Below, in pieces: positions 54,293-62,175 of a DNA stretch of 64,000 nucleotides (position 1 is the stretch's first letter; each line of letters begins with the position of its first letter). Position numbers and translations under genes: made by a program. The notes beneath the pieces were generated by a model, which saw only the letters and a program-made list of their open reading frames with translations, did no database searches and was not told the DNA's origin. Where the stretch lies: assembly GCA_027068085.1 (NCBI GenBank), contig JAMOUQ010000051.1:21625-85624 (forward strand), given 5' to 3'. The DNA is from Desulfobacteraceae bacterium (GTDB lineage: Bacteria; Desulfobacterota; Desulfobacteria; Desulfobacterales; Desulfosarcinaceae).

Positions 54293-54847
54293 TCAGATAC
54301 GGTTTATGGCTCTGAAGATGTCTTTGTGTTGAATACTGATGTCTAAATTGAGATCGCGGGCGGTTTCGTTCAGCTCCCTGCGCAGGGACGCCTGGTCCAG
54401 ATGGATCGGGATGTCGACTTCGTAGATCATGATATTGGCCCCCGGATCGTTGCCGCCTTTGAATACCGCCTGCAAATTGGTGACGTTTATCCCGTGGCGG
54501 GCCATCACGCTGGTGATTTTGGCAACCAGGCCCTTGCGGTCCGGACCCTTGGTGGTGATGACAAAAGGTTCGGTTTCGACAGCCGGCCCGCTTCTTTCGT
54601 CAGATTCCATGGGTTTGATGTGAAAGTGAAGATCGAACCCGGCCGTTCCTTTTTCAAGGATGGCGCACATGGAATCGAATGCCAGATTCCCGGGCATGGA
54701 GACTATGAATATGCCTGAAAACTCGTTTTGGAGTATGGTCTGGCTTACATTTTCGATGTTGCAATCCTGTTCAAAAAGGACTTTCGTGACTGCCGCAATG
54801 ATGCCCGGTCTGTCCTTGCCTAGTACTGAGATGATGGCTTTTTGCAT
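54293..54847 (-). CDS. Double ACT-domain protein (GcvR/UPF0237-like)
   Basis: The product is 184 residues with two ACT domains (about 3-80: ISVLGKDRPGIIAAVTKVLF; about 95-175: TTKGPDRKGLVAKITSVMARHGI, trimmed). Such proteins bind amino acids or related ligands and regulate partners. AAGGCGGA precedes the ATG. It is first of a two-gene unit with UPF0210. A palindrome overlapping its promoter (54878-54912) suggests it is regulated at transcription. Confidence 0.9.
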   Translation of the reverse strand: MQKAIISVLGKDRPGIIAAVTKVLFEQDCNIENVSQTILQNEFSGIFIVSMPGNLAFDSMCAILEKGTAGFDLHFHIKPMESDERSGPAVETEPFVITTKGPDRKGLVAKITSVMARHGINVTNLQAVFKGGNDPGANIMIYEVDIPIHLDQASLRRELNETARDLNLDISIQHKDIFRAINRI

Positions 54848-54877
54848 GATTCCGCCTTGTCCTTGATGAGAAGGGTC

Positions 54878-54920
54878 GCCACGAATTGATTTATATCACC
54901 TAGATTCGTGGCAAAGTCAA
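54878..54920 (-). promoter_or_regulatory. Promoter with palindromic operator-like repeat upstream of the ACT/UPF0210 unit
   Basis: A perfect 9-bp inverted repeat (gccacgaat, 54878-54886 / attcgtggc, 54904-54912) with a 17-nt loop lies 31 bp before the ACT gene. On the minus strand TTGACT (54920-54915) and TATAAA (54895-54890) sit across and inside it with a 19-bp spacer. This looks like a promoter whose -10 lies between operator arms, though the spacing is longer than ideal. Confidence 0.5.
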
Positions 54921-55019
54921 TAGCTCCCAACGTCCTGAAAGGATGACGCTTGAGCCCGGACGTCCAGCTGTGATACATGAAAAGAACAAGTGGCGCCGGA
55001 GTAACAAAGGGGACCCTCT

Positions 55020-55853
55020 ATGAGCAGTGACACCAACCTGAGGTCGTTCATCGGTGAACACAAGACCTTGCTGATAATTGTTCTGGTAGGCCTGTTCCTG
55101 ATAGAACTGGAGATCTTCGCCCTGGCGGTGATGAAATCCGGCCGCAAGGCCAGGCTCCAGATCCTGGATGCGGCCGGAAACGTGATCCATGAAACCGACG
55201 GGCAGAACCTGAGCCAGTTCGACAAGTACTATTTCGAGAAAACGTTCGGACCCCTGGAAAATTACAAAGTCCGCCTTCAGACCCGCCAGGTGCCGTTTCC
55301 TTTTCGGGCATGGTTCGTGGCCGCGGTTGGAATTCCGGTGGGGGCGATGTTGATATTTGGTTTTATCGTAAAGGCTTATATTGCCATATTTCATGGAGAT
55401 GTAAAAGAATCGGCAGCCGGAAAGGATGCCGGTCCGGCCCAGGATGAAAAGGGCGCCGGTCTGGAAATGGTGCTCAACAAGATAAGCCGGCTGAATATTT
55501 TCATAATCGGTTTTCTGGTGGTGGTGGGTGTGGTGTCGTACTGGGTGATACCGAACCTGATCGTCTATATCGGCAGAACCGGGATCGAAACCATAGTCCG
55601 CTACAAATGGTTTTTTCTGACCGCTGCCCTGGTGGTCCTTTCGGTGGGCCTGTGGATCATTTATCTGAGGTATCTGCTTGCCAAAAAATCCATCGAAACC
55701 AGGGCCGAAATCGAGAAATTCAGATTGCAGCTCACCATGGGCCGGCAAAACGGGGCCGGGCGGCATCTGGAAGGCCCGAAAACGCCTTCCGGGCAGGGTT
55801 ATCTCGGCAGGCCGGACGATTCGGAGGCCAACGGACAGTTGCCCGGAAAATGA
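55020..55853 (+). CDS. Hypothetical membrane protein
   Basis: The product is 277 residues with about four membrane helices (about 15-38, 95-122, 155-182, 195-218). A loop between the first two (about 42-92, LQILDAAGNVIHETDGQNLS) probably faces the periplasm. The C-terminal tail is basic and low in structure (GQGYLGRPDDSEANGQLPGK). AGGGGA precedes the ATG. It lies 22 bp upstream of the DHH-CBS gene and is probably co-transcribed. Family not recognised. Confidence 0.7.
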   Translation: MSSDTNLRSFIGEHKTLLIIVLVGLFLIELEIFALAVMKSGRKARLQILDAAGNVIHETDGQNLSQFDKYYFEKTFGPLENYKVRLQTRQVPFPFRAWFVAAVGIPVGAMLIFGFIVKAYIAIFHGDVKESAAGKDAGPAQDEKGAGLEMVLNKISRLNIFIIGFLVVVGVVSYWVIPNLIVYIGRTGIETIVRYKWFFLTAALVVLSVGLWIIYLRYLLAKKSIETRAEIEKFRLQLTMGRQNGAGRHLEGPKTPSGQGYLGRPDDSEANGQLPGK

Positions 55854-55875
55854 TGTATGATATGAGTGAAGTTAA

Positions 55876-57189
55876 ATGACCCACATAATCACCACCCATA
55901 AAAATGCCGATTTCGATGCCGTAGCATCCCTGGTGGCGGCAACGATAGTTTTTCCCGGCTCCCGCGGGCTGCTGCCAAACAGCATAAATCCCAACGTGCG
56001 GGCTTTTCTGTCCATCCACAAGGATTTCTTCGAGCTGCCCAGGGTTTCCGAAGTCGAGCTTGAAAAGGTGGACCGGCTTACGGTGGTGGACACCAACGGG
56101 TGGAAAAGGATCGATCCCCTTGATGCGGTTGCTCGTTCCGGCAAGGTTGATATTCGGATTTTCGACCACCATGTCAACGCCCGCGGCACGGCCATGGAAA
56201 AACAGGCCTCCCGCGTCTGGATAGAGCCCCTGGGAGCCAATATCACCCTGATGATCCGTTTCCTGAAAAAAGAGCGCAAACTGCTCACTCCCATGCAGGC
56301 GACCCTGTTTCTGGCCGGGCTGTACGAAGATACGGGCAGCTTGAGTTTCCCGTCAACCTGCGCAGAGGACGCTGCCGCCGCCGCTTACCTGCTGGAGCGC
56401 AGGGCGGATCTTGTCATTGTAAACAAATTCCTCAGGCCGGTCTATGGCCAGAAACAGAAGGACGTTCTGTTCCAGATGCTGAAGTCCGGGAAACGTCACA
56501 AGGTGAACGGTTATAAAGTTGGACTTGCATGTATTCCCGTTTCCGGTCATGTTGACAACCTGGCCCTGGTTGTCAAGATGTACCGTGATATCGCCAACGT
56601 GGATGCGGCCTTCGGAATTTTTACCGGTAAAAAGGGCCGTTGCATCGTCATCGGCCGCAGCGATACGGGCGGCATCCATGTCGGCGACATCATGCGGGCC
56701 CTGGGCGGGGGAGGGCACCCGGCGGCCGGCTCGGCCCTGTTGAAAAAGGTCAACCCGGATGCCGTCCGGGAAATGATTCTTGAACTTATCCAGGGTAACC
56801 GGCAGTCCTCGGTGAAGATAAGTGATCTTATGTCCTTTCCGGTGCTTACGGTAAGATCGGAAGCCACGATGGCCCAGGCGGCCAGGATCCTGCGGGACAA
56901 GGGATGTACCGGGCTTCCGGTGACAGACGGCGACAAACTGGTGGGGGTTATTTCCCGCCGGGATTTCAGGAAACTTAAAAAGCCGCTGATCCAGCTCAGA
57001 CGCCCGGTCAAGGCCTTCATGAGCCGCAGGGTGATCACCGTCGGGCCCGACAAAAGCCCGCTCCAGGCTGCCAGGATCATGGTCAAACACGACATCGGAC
57101 GCCTGCCGGTCGTCCAAGACGGCAGAATCATAGGTATAATAACCCGTTCGGACTACATGCGCTATTTCTACGACCTGCTTCCGGACTGA
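55876..57189 (+). CDS. DHH/DHHA1 phosphoesterase with tandem CBS domains
   Basis: The product is 437 residues. The DHH domain (about 1-160) has HKNADFDAVAS, VVDTNGW and FDHHVNARGT metal-binding motifs. The DHHA1 domain (about 190-300) has GGGGHPAAGS. Two CBS domains (about 315-370 and 378-435) would sense adenine nucleotides. In many Deltaproteobacteria and Aquificales this same array is the N-terminal half of a longer A-adding tRNA nucleotidyltransferase; here the protein ends after the CBS pair. It may be a nucleotide or nanoRNA phosphodiesterase. The ATG 55876 is 22 bp after the membrane protein gene. Confidence 0.88.
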   Translation: MTHIITTHKNADFDAVASLVAATIVFPGSRGLLPNSINPNVRAFLSIHKDFFELPRVSEVELEKVDRLTVVDTNGWKRIDPLDAVARSGKVDIRIFDHHVNARGTAMEKQASRVWIEPLGANITLMIRFLKKERKLLTPMQATLFLAGLYEDTGSLSFPSTCAEDAAAAAYLLERRADLVIVNKFLRPVYGQKQKDVLFQMLKSGKRHKVNGYKVGLACIPVSGHVDNLALVVKMYRDIANVDAAFGIFTGKKGRCIVIGRSDTGGIHVGDIMRALGGGGHPAAGSALLKKVNPDAVREMILELIQGNRQSSVKISDLMSFPVLTVRSEATMAQAARILRDKGCTGLPVTDGDKLVGVISRRDFRKLKKPLIQLRRPVKAFMSRRVITVGPDKSPLQAARIMVKHDIGRLPVVQDGRIIGIITRSDYMRYFYDLLPD

Positions 57190-57237
57190 AATCACCGGCG
57201 GGTACGGGCCGGCGGACAAGCATAAAAGAGGTGATCC

Positions 57238-57795
57238 TTGAAAGCTGAAACCGAGGCAAAACTTCAGGCCGAAATACTGGAGAGCGAGCCCGGCAGGGCC
57301 ATCCTGACCTGCATCCAGTGCGGAACCTGCAGCGGCTCCTGCCCTCTGGCGGAGGCCATGGATCATGGCCCGCGGGCGGTGTTCGCCATGATCCGGGACG
57401 GCCAGGTCGAGGCCGCCCTGGCATCCAACACGGCCTGGTACTGCGTTTCCTGCTACCAGTGCATGGTCCAGTGCCCCCAGCAGATTCCCATCACCGACAT
57501 CATGTATCTTCTGAAGCAGATGAGCCTGGACCGGGGCCTTGCCCCGGGTGACAACAAGATGCCCGACCTCTACGCGGCCTTCGAACGCCAGGTAAGACTT
57601 TTCGGCAAGGTTTCCGAGGCCCTGCTGATGGCGGACTACGGCCTGAAGCATCCCCTGGATGTCATGGCCAGCACGCCGGCGGCCGTCAAGCTGCTGGCGC
57701 GGGGGCGGCTGCACCTTCTGCCCCGGAAGATTGCCGCGGCCCAGCGGTTGCGGGCCCTGCTGGAGGCCGCCGGCCAAAAGGAGCGAGCAAGTTGA
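57238..57795 (+). CDS. hdrC: Heterodisulfide reductase subunit C-like iron-sulfur protein
   Basis: The product is 185 residues. Two [4Fe-4S] motifs are present: CIQCGTCSGSCP and CVSCYQCMVQCP, as in HdrC. It passes electrons between HdrA and the HdrB active site. The start is TTG 57238 with AGAGGTG upstream. Its TGA overlaps the hdrB TTG start. First gene of a six-gene or longer Hdr operon. Confidence 0.93.
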   Translation: MKAETEAKLQAEILESEPGRAILTCIQCGTCSGSCPLAEAMDHGPRAVFAMIRDGQVEAALASNTAWYCVSCYQCMVQCPQQIPITDIMYLLKQMSLDRGLAPGDNKMPDLYAAFERQVRLFGKVSEALLMADYGLKHPLDVMASTPAAVKLLARGRLHLLPRKIAAAQRLRALLEAAGQKERAS

Positions 57796-58634
57796 TTTAC
57801 GGCTTTTTCCCGGGATGCGCCTACCAGGCTGCCGCCGGCTACAAGGAATCGGTGGACGCTGTCTGCGGCCTGCTGGGCATCGAGTTGCGCGAAATCGAAG
57901 ACTGGAACTGTTGCGGGGCCACGGCCGCTTTCAGCCGCAGCCAGAAAGAGGCCTTGGTTCTGACCGGCCGCCTCTTTGCCCTGGCGGCAAGGCAGGGTTT
58001 TGAGGAAATCGTCACCGTCTGCAATGCCTGCTACAGCACGCTGAAAAAGGCAGCCAAGCTGCTGGACGGACAACCGGCCCTGCTGGAGCAGGTAAACCGG
58101 GTCATGGCCGCAGAAGGACTGCTCCTGGAGCATCCCCTTCCGGTGAAACACCTGCTGGAGGTGATGCTGCGCGACCGCAGCAGACTTTCCTGGCCCCGGG
58201 GCGAATGCCGGCTTCCGGAGCAGGTGAAGGTGGCCGCCTATTACGGCTGCCAGCTCACCCGGCCCTGGCAGGACGTACCCCGGGCCCTGCGGCCGGACAT
58301 CCTGGAGTCCCTGCTGGAGGCCGCCGGCATCGAGGCGGTGGACCACTCGGCCCGCACCCTCTGTTGCGGGGCTTCCCACGCGGTGGCCTATTCGGGCCGG
58401 TGCCAGGTTTTGATCGACAGAATCATCAATGGAATCAGGGCAAAAGGCGGCAACCTGGTAACCACCGTCTGTCCCTTGTGCCAGTTCAACCTGGACCAGG
58501 GCCAGCAGGGCAGGGCCGGGGACAAGGTGCCGGTGACCTATTTCACCCAGGTCCTGGGCCTGGCCTTCGGCCTGCCGCCGGAAAAGCTGGGATTGAAAAA
58601 GCTGCTGGTACCCTTGAAAAGAATTGGACTTTGA
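57792..58634 (+). CDS. hdrB: Heterodisulfide reductase subunit B-like protein
   Basis: The product is 280 residues with two CCG domains: C9, then NCCGATAAF and CNACYSTL in the first, and YYGCQL, LCCGASHAV and CPLCQFN in the second. These hold the two non-cubane iron-sulfur clusters that reduce disulfides or a similar acceptor. The start is TTG 57792, coupled to hdrC. In sulfate reducers the electron acceptor is not CoM-S-S-CoB; it may be DsrC or another thiol/disulfide protein. Confidence 0.93.
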   Translation: MIYGFFPGCAYQAAAGYKESVDAVCGLLGIELREIEDWNCCGATAAFSRSQKEALVLTGRLFALAARQGFEEIVTVCNACYSTLKKAAKLLDGQPALLEQVNRVMAAEGLLLEHPLPVKHLLEVMLRDRSRLSWPRGECRLPEQVKVAAYYGCQLTRPWQDVPRALRPDILESLLEAAGIEAVDHSARTLCCGASHAVAYSGRCQVLIDRIINGIRAKGGNLVTTVCPLCQFNLDQGQQGRAGDKVPVTYFTQVLGLAFGLPPEKLGLKKLLVPLKRIGL

Positions 58635-58640
58635 ATCCCG

Positions 58641-60611
58641 ATGAACAAGGAAATTCCCAGAATAGGAGTCTATGTCTGCCATTGCGGGATGAACATCGCC
58701 CCCCGGGTGGACGTGGAGCAGGTGGCCGAGTTTGCAAGCCGGCTGGACCACGTGGTGGTGGCCCGGGACTACAAGTTCATGTGTTCCAACCCGGGCCAGG
58801 AACTGATCGTGGAAGACATCAAGGCCCACAACCTCAACCGGGTGGTGGTGGCCTCCTGCTCGCCGCGGATGCACGAGGCGACTTTCCGCAAGGCCTGCCG
58901 GAAAGCCGGCCTCAGCCCTTACAACTTCCAGATGGCCAATATCCGCGAGCAGGCCTCCTGGGTGACGGACGACAGCCGGCTCGCCACGGCCAAGGCCAAG
59001 GACTTGGTGGCTGCCGCCGTGGGGCGGGTGGCCTTTCACCGGCCCCTGCAGACCCGCCGGGTGGAAGTCAACAAGTCGGTCCTGGTGATCGGGGGCGGAA
59101 TTGCCGGTATCCAGGCCGCCATATCGGCGGCGGACGCCGGCTACAAGGTCTACCTGGTGGAGCGGGAACCTTCCATCGGCGGCCACATGGCCAAGTTCGA
59201 CAAGACCTTTCCCACCCTTGATTGCGCCGCCTGCATCATGACCCCCAAGATGGTCATCGCCGGCCAGCACGAAAACATCGAGCTGCTGACCTACAGCGAG
59301 GTGGTGGGCCTGGAAGGTTTCGTGGGCAACTACAAGGCCCGCATCCTCAAAAAGCCGCGTTACGTGGACGAAGACAAGTGCACCGGCTGCGGAACCTGCA
59401 TGGAAAAATGCCCCACCCGCCGGGTTCCCTCCGGTTTCGAGGAAGGCCTGGCCTTCCGGCCGGCCATCTATTCGCCTTTTCCCCAGGCGGTTCCCAAGAC
59501 ACCGGTGATCGATGCCGAGCACTGCCGCCTGCTGGCCAAGAACAAGCGTTGCGGGGTGTGCGCCAAGTTCTGCGAGGCCGATGCCATCGATTTCGACCAA
59601 AAGCCTCAGTACTTGGATCTCACCGTGGGGGCGGTGATCGTGGCCACCGGCTTTGCCGCTTTCGACCCTTCGTCCATGGTCCAGTACGGTTACGGAATAT
59701 ATCCTGAGGTCTATACCAGCCTCCAGTTTGAAAGGCTCAACAACGCCACCGGGCCCACCGCCGGGCAGATCGTGATGAAAAACGGCCAGGTGCCCCGCAA
59801 GGTGGCCATCATCCACTGTGTCGGCTCCCGGGACAGGAACCACCTGCCGTATTGTTCCCGGGTCTGCTGCATGTACTCGCTGAAATTTGCCCACCTGGTG
59901 CGCGAAAAGACAGGGGCCGAGGTCTGGTCCTTCTATATAGACATGCGCAGCCCGGGCAAGCTCTACGAGGAATTCTACAACCGGGTCCAGGCCGAAGGGG
60001 TCCATGCGGTACGGGGCAAGGTCGCCATGGTGACCGACATCGTGGACGATCCGGGCCGGGGCAGCCTGACCGTGGTGGCGGAAAACACCCTTACCGGACG
60101 CAACCTGCGCCTGCCGGTGGACATGGTGATCCTCAGCGTGGGCCTGCAACCGGCCGAGGGGGCCGGGGAGGTGGCCCGCATGGCGGGCATCTCCGCCGAT
60201 GGCGACGGCTGGTTCACCGAGCTGCACGCCAAGCTGGCGCCGGTAAACACGCCGACTGCCGGCATCTTTCTGGCCGGCTGCTGCCAGGGTCCCAAGGATA
60301 TCCCCGACACCGTGGCCCAGGCCATGGCCGCCGCCGGACAGGCAACGGCCCTGCTGGCCGCCGGCACGGTGGAGACCCGGGCCGAGATATCGTCCATCGA
60401 TCCTGATATCTGCAGCGGATGCAAGAGCTGCCTCCAGGTCTGTCCCTACAATGCAATCTACTTTGACGAGGGCCGCCAGGTGGCCGTGGTCAACGACGCC
60501 CTTTGCCAGGGCTGCGGCAGTTGCTCCGCCACCTGTCCCAGCAGCGCGGCGGCGGTGGCCCAGTTCAACGACAGCCAGGTGATGGCCGAAATCGACGCCA
60601 TCCTGGCATAG
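58641..60611 (+). CDS. hdrA: Heterodisulfide reductase subunit A-like flavoprotein
   Basis: This 656-residue FAD protein is the probable electron-bifurcating subunit. The N-terminal cluster domain has IGVYVCHCGMNIA and YKFMCSNPGQ, where Cys stands at a place that is selenocysteine in some relatives. The FAD Rossmann motif is VLVIGGGIAGIQAAISAADAG. Internal ferredoxin motifs are CTGCGTCMEKCP and CGVCAKFC, and the C-terminal pair is CSGCKSCLQVCP and CQGCGSCSATCP. The length and order match HdrA of methanogens and sulfate reducers. It starts 6 bp after hdrB. Confidence 0.95.
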   Translation: MNKEIPRIGVYVCHCGMNIAPRVDVEQVAEFASRLDHVVVARDYKFMCSNPGQELIVEDIKAHNLNRVVVASCSPRMHEATFRKACRKAGLSPYNFQMANIREQASWVTDDSRLATAKAKDLVAAAVGRVAFHRPLQTRRVEVNKSVLVIGGGIAGIQAAISAADAGYKVYLVEREPSIGGHMAKFDKTFPTLDCAACIMTPKMVIAGQHENIELLTYSEVVGLEGFVGNYKARILKKPRYVDEDKCTGCGTCMEKCPTRRVPSGFEEGLAFRPAIYSPFPQAVPKTPVIDAEHCRLLAKNKRCGVCAKFCEADAIDFDQKPQYLDLTVGAVIVATGFAAFDPSSMVQYGYGIYPEVYTSLQFERLNNATGPTAGQIVMKNGQVPRKVAIIHCVGSRDRNHLPYCSRVCCMYSLKFAHLVREKTGAEVWSFYIDMRSPGKLYEEFYNRVQAEGVHAVRGKVAMVTDIVDDPGRGSLTVVAENTLTGRNLRLPVDMVILSVGLQPAEGAGEVARMAGISADGDGWFTELHAKLAPVNTPTAGIFLAGCCQGPKDIPDTVAQAMAAAGQATALLAAGTVETRAEISSIDPDICSGCKSCLQVCPYNAIYFDEGRQVAVVNDALCQGCGSCSATCPSSAAAVAQFNDSQVMAEIDAILA

Positions 60612-60629
60612 TCGGGAGGAAAATACTCA

Positions 60630-61055
60630 ATGGAAGCTTCTTTCGAACCCAAGATCATAGCCCTGGTTTGCAACTGGTGTACTTACACCGCCGCCGACCT
60701 GGCCGGCACCTCCAGGCTGAAGTACCCGGCCAACGTGCGGCTGGTAAGGCTGATGTGTACCGGCATGATCGATGTCAAGTACGTGATCAAGGCCCTGCTG
60801 GACGGGGCCGACGGGGTTTTCATCGGCGGGTGCCATCCGGGCGATTGCCATTACATCAACGGCAACCTCAAGGCCCGCAAGAGGATTCAGGGGGTGGGCA
60901 GCATCCTGGAAAGCTTCGGTTTCGAGCCCCAGCGGCTGGCCCTCCGGTGGATCGGGGCCAGCGAAGGGCCGGAATTCGCCCACCACATGACCGAGTTCGT
61001 CAACACCATCATGCAGTTGGGGCCCAACCCCAGCAAGGCGCGCATGATTCTGTAA
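60630..61055 (+). CDS. mvhD: MvhD/FlpD-like hydrogenase iron-sulfur subunit
   Basis: The product is 141 residues. Conserved cysteines occur in CNWCTYTAADLAG, LMCTGMIDVKYV and GGCHPGDCHYINGN, as in MvhD, which holds a [2Fe-2S] cluster and links hydrogenase or formate dehydrogenase modules to HdrA. A full Shine-Dalgarno (GGGAGGA) lies before the ATG. Its presence shows HdrA gets electrons from a partner enzyme not visible here; the FrhB-like subunit next to it may be that link. Confidence 0.93.
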   Translation: MEASFEPKIIALVCNWCTYTAADLAGTSRLKYPANVRLVRLMCTGMIDVKYVIKALLDGADGVFIGGCHPGDCHYINGNLKARKRIQGVGSILESFGFEPQRLALRWIGASEGPEFAHHMTEFVNTIMQLGPNPSKARMIL

Positions 61056-61074
61056 CCTGCGGAGAAAGCTATTC

Positions 61075-62154
61075 ATGGAAACATTCTTGAAAAACCCGAA
61101 AGGAGCCCATGAGGCCGTTAGGGATTTGCTCAAGGGGCTGCTGGAAAACAAGCTGGCCGATGCGGTGCTGGTTGCGGCCCGCACCCCTTACTCCCAGCTT
61201 CCCATGCCAATGCTGATAGCCGACGGTCAACACCTGGAAAAGGCGGTGCCCCTTTTGCCGGTGGCGCCCTTCAACGCCGCCCGCCAGGCAGAGGCCCTGC
61301 TGCGGCAGGATGCCGGCCGGAAGCTGGCCCTGGTGCTCAGACCCTGTGAAATCAGGGCTCTGGTGGAGCTTGTCAAGCTGAACCAGTGCAGCCTGGACCA
61401 GGCCCTTGTCATCGGCCTGGAATGTTACGGCCGGATGGAAAATCATGATTTTCTGGACAAATACGCCTCCGGCGAAGGTGAACCGGCCGCATCCAGGATC
61501 GACGAGCAGCTGCTTTGCACCGCCTGCCGGACCTGCACCCGTTGCGTGCCCGAAACAGCCGACCTGACCCTTGCCACCTTCGCCGGCGGTCTTGAAAAGG
61601 GGATCTGGCTCCAGGCAAAGACGGAAGCGGGCGAACAGGTCTGCAAAGACCTGGAGCTTGGCCATAAGGACATGGACCCCGGCCACCGGCAGGCCGTGGA
61701 GGAGCTGAAGGCAGGGCGCGGGCAGGCCGACCGGGAGCTGGTGGAAGCCATGGCCCGGGCCATGGCCTCCATGGAGGATTTCCAGAAGATCATCGCCGAC
61801 TGCATAAATTGTTACAACTGCCGCCGGGCCTGCCCGGTCTGCTATTGCAAGACCTGCGTCTTTGTCACCGATGTCTTCCAGCACCCGCCGGAGATGATCT
61901 TCAGGCGGGCCGAAAAGCGCGGGGCGGTCAAGCTGCCGACCGACACCACCATGTACCATCTGACCCGGCTGGCCCATATCAGCCATGCCTGCGTGGGCTG
62001 CGGCCACTGCACCAGCGTCTGTCCCGCCGGCATTCCGGTGGCCGACTTTTTCAAAACCGTGGCCCGGAAGACCCAGGAGCTGTTCGATTACATCCCCGGC
62101 CGGGACCTGGATGAACCTATTCCCCTGCTGGTGTTCGACGAAAATGAAAAATAA
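61075..62154 (+). CDS. FrhB/FdhB-like iron-sulfur flavoprotein subunit
   Basis: The product is 359 residues. The N-terminal half resembles the F420-hydrogenase/dehydrogenase beta-subunit fold (LALVLRPCEIRALVELVKLN, VIGLECYGRM). The Cys-rich parts include CTACRTCTRC, CINCYNCRRACPVCYCKTC and CVGCGHCTSVCP, enough for several [4Fe-4S] clusters. It likely docks an electron carrier (NADH, F420, or formate dehydrogenase) onto the Hdr complex. The donor cannot be named from sequence. It lies 19 bp after mvhD. Confidence 0.85.
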   Translation: METFLKNPKGAHEAVRDLLKGLLENKLADAVLVAARTPYSQLPMPMLIADGQHLEKAVPLLPVAPFNAARQAEALLRQDAGRKLALVLRPCEIRALVELVKLNQCSLDQALVIGLECYGRMENHDFLDKYASGEGEPAASRIDEQLLCTACRTCTRCVPETADLTLATFAGGLEKGIWLQAKTEAGEQVCKDLELGHKDMDPGHRQAVEELKAGRGQADRELVEAMARAMASMEDFQKIIADCINCYNCRRACPVCYCKTCVFVTDVFQHPPEMIFRRAEKRGAVKLPTDTTMYHLTRLAHISHACVGCGHCTSVCPAGIPVADFFKTVARKTQELFDYIPGRDLDEPIPLLVFDENEK

Positions 62155-62175
62155 TTGCAGGATTACGTAAAAATA

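Noticed and set aside
56353..57777. 474-codon minus-strand frame opposite the DHH-CBS and hdrC genes
   Set aside because: It spans the antisense of two real genes and has no recognisable domain.
57636..60227. 863-codon open frame on the minus strand opposite hdrB and hdrA
   Set aside because: It is antisense to well-matched Hdr genes with iron-sulfur and FAD motifs. The frame is open because of GC-rich third positions and has no family resemblance.
58641..60611. Possible selenocysteine in HdrA or other Hdr subunits
   Set aside because: The relevant position is a normal Cys codon (YKFMCSNPGQ) and no in-frame TGA occurs within the hdr genes.
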